Below are positions 53,965 through 64,000 of a DNA stretch of 64,000 nt, piece by piece (within the stretch, counting starts at the first letter, position 1; each line of letters starts with the position of its first letter). The stretch is from Scolanthus callimorphus. Lineage: Eukaryota > Cnidaria > Anthozoa > Actiniaria > Edwardsiidae. The DNA is taken from positions 13,128,204-13,192,203 of the forward strand of contig CM066925.1 of NCBI GenBank assembly GCA_033964015.1, in the 5' to 3' direction. The position numbers and the translations under genes were made by a program. The notes beneath the pieces were generated by a model, which saw nothing but the letters and a program-made list of their open reading frames with translations, did not search any database and was not told the DNA's origin.

Positions 53965-53969
53965 TTTAT

Positions 53970-53970
<1 letters not shown>
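53965..53970 (-). terminator. Possible phtf polyadenylation signal
   Basis: AATAAA on the - strand begins at the last base of the stop codon. It would give an unusually short 3' UTR. A longer UTR using a later signal is equally possible. Confidence 0.3.
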
Positions 53971-63369
<9,399 letters not shown>

Positions 63370-63379
63370 CTACAACAAA

Positions 63380-64000
63380 CAAACACGGATGAAACCAACG
63401 TATGGCATCCTGCCTGTTCGGCTCGCGCCGTGCTTGATACAACATATCTAAAACTTTGAACCTTTCTATGACTATATCGGTGAAAGAGAGCAAGCGTGAC
63501 ATTGAGAGAGACACGAGAACGTTGTAAAATCGCATACTCTATTCGCCGATAAAGCCATAGAAAGTTGTGCTCTAACGCTTTTATGATATAGCGCGCGGGG
63601 ATACTAGGGATACTTTATCAATGTCTCAAACTCTTAGCCGTGCACAAGTGCACTATTGATACCATACTGCAATACAATATAAAACTCTTGAGATATAAGA
63701 TCATGTGAAACAATCTAATATTGCAGTATATGGCTATTTCAGTCGTGTGCCTTGTGAGCGCTTCAAACCTACAAGCCCAGCCTGAAAGGCAGTATGGGTA
63801 GAAACAAAACTATCCTACTTCTCTGCGGTATTGGTGCGTACGGCTTTTTGACGTACGCAAATGAAAGGGAGGGGGAAAGAAAGGGAAGTTTTCACTGCAT
63901 TTACTGCGATTTTCATAATTCTGCGAACTCTACAGCAACCAACAAACCGCCGTTTGACTTCCGTCAATCAAACGAGAGTGAACAATTCGGGTGATTTCAC
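63380..64000. other. phtf intron at window end, nothing recognised
   Basis: No further phtf exon with matching phase and splice sites was found up to 64000. Confidence 0.5.

Overview
This is nuclear DNA of an animal, most likely a cnidarian (coral or sea anemone). Many short exons with GT/AG introns, small families of hairpin DNA transposons, and Penelope-type hammerhead motifs point that way. The species assignment is inference. Nothing bacterial, organellar or viral was recognised.

Two protein genes can be read, arranged tail to tail. On the + strand, 1139-41985 holds 28 constitutive exons of a large-conductance Ca2+-activated K+ channel (Slo1/BK, KCNMA1 family), running from the end of S1 to the stop codon. 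The N-terminus and S0 lie upstream of the window. The exons join in phase with canonical splice sites except one: exon 3 (7014-7124) lacks one base. Four further phase-neutral mini-exon candidates sit in the RCK1-RCK2 linker (23310-23360, 26314-26343, 30580-30648, 32590-32616). On the - strand, 63369 down to 53970 holds 12 exons of a PHTF-family multipass membrane protein, complete at the C-terminus and open at the N-terminus.

The 12 kb between the two stop codons has no recognisable protein gene. It holds a short minisatellite after the BK stop, two opposed minisatellites sharing one core (44.57-45.36 kb), and a large diverging tandem array (about 46.2-51.4 kb). The array units carry CRE, octamer and TATA-like motifs and end in two near-perfect 589 bp periods.

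The introns are packed with small transposons: several TTAA-flanked inverted-repeat families, a 1.7 kb foldback, nested TA-flanked elements, a 9-bp-TSD element, hAT-like elements, tRNA-derived SINEs, LINE tails, and three hammerhead motifs of the Penelope type. Within BK, small tandem duplications have copied splice junctions three times: the pore-filter exon acceptor, the calcium-bowl exon acceptor, and the linker exon donor.

The predicted BK protein keeps the TVGYGD filter, the RCK1 calcium aspartates, the calcium bowl and a CxxCH motif. It differs from vertebrate BK at the main S4 gating charge, at one vestibule glutamate and at the RKK segment after S6.
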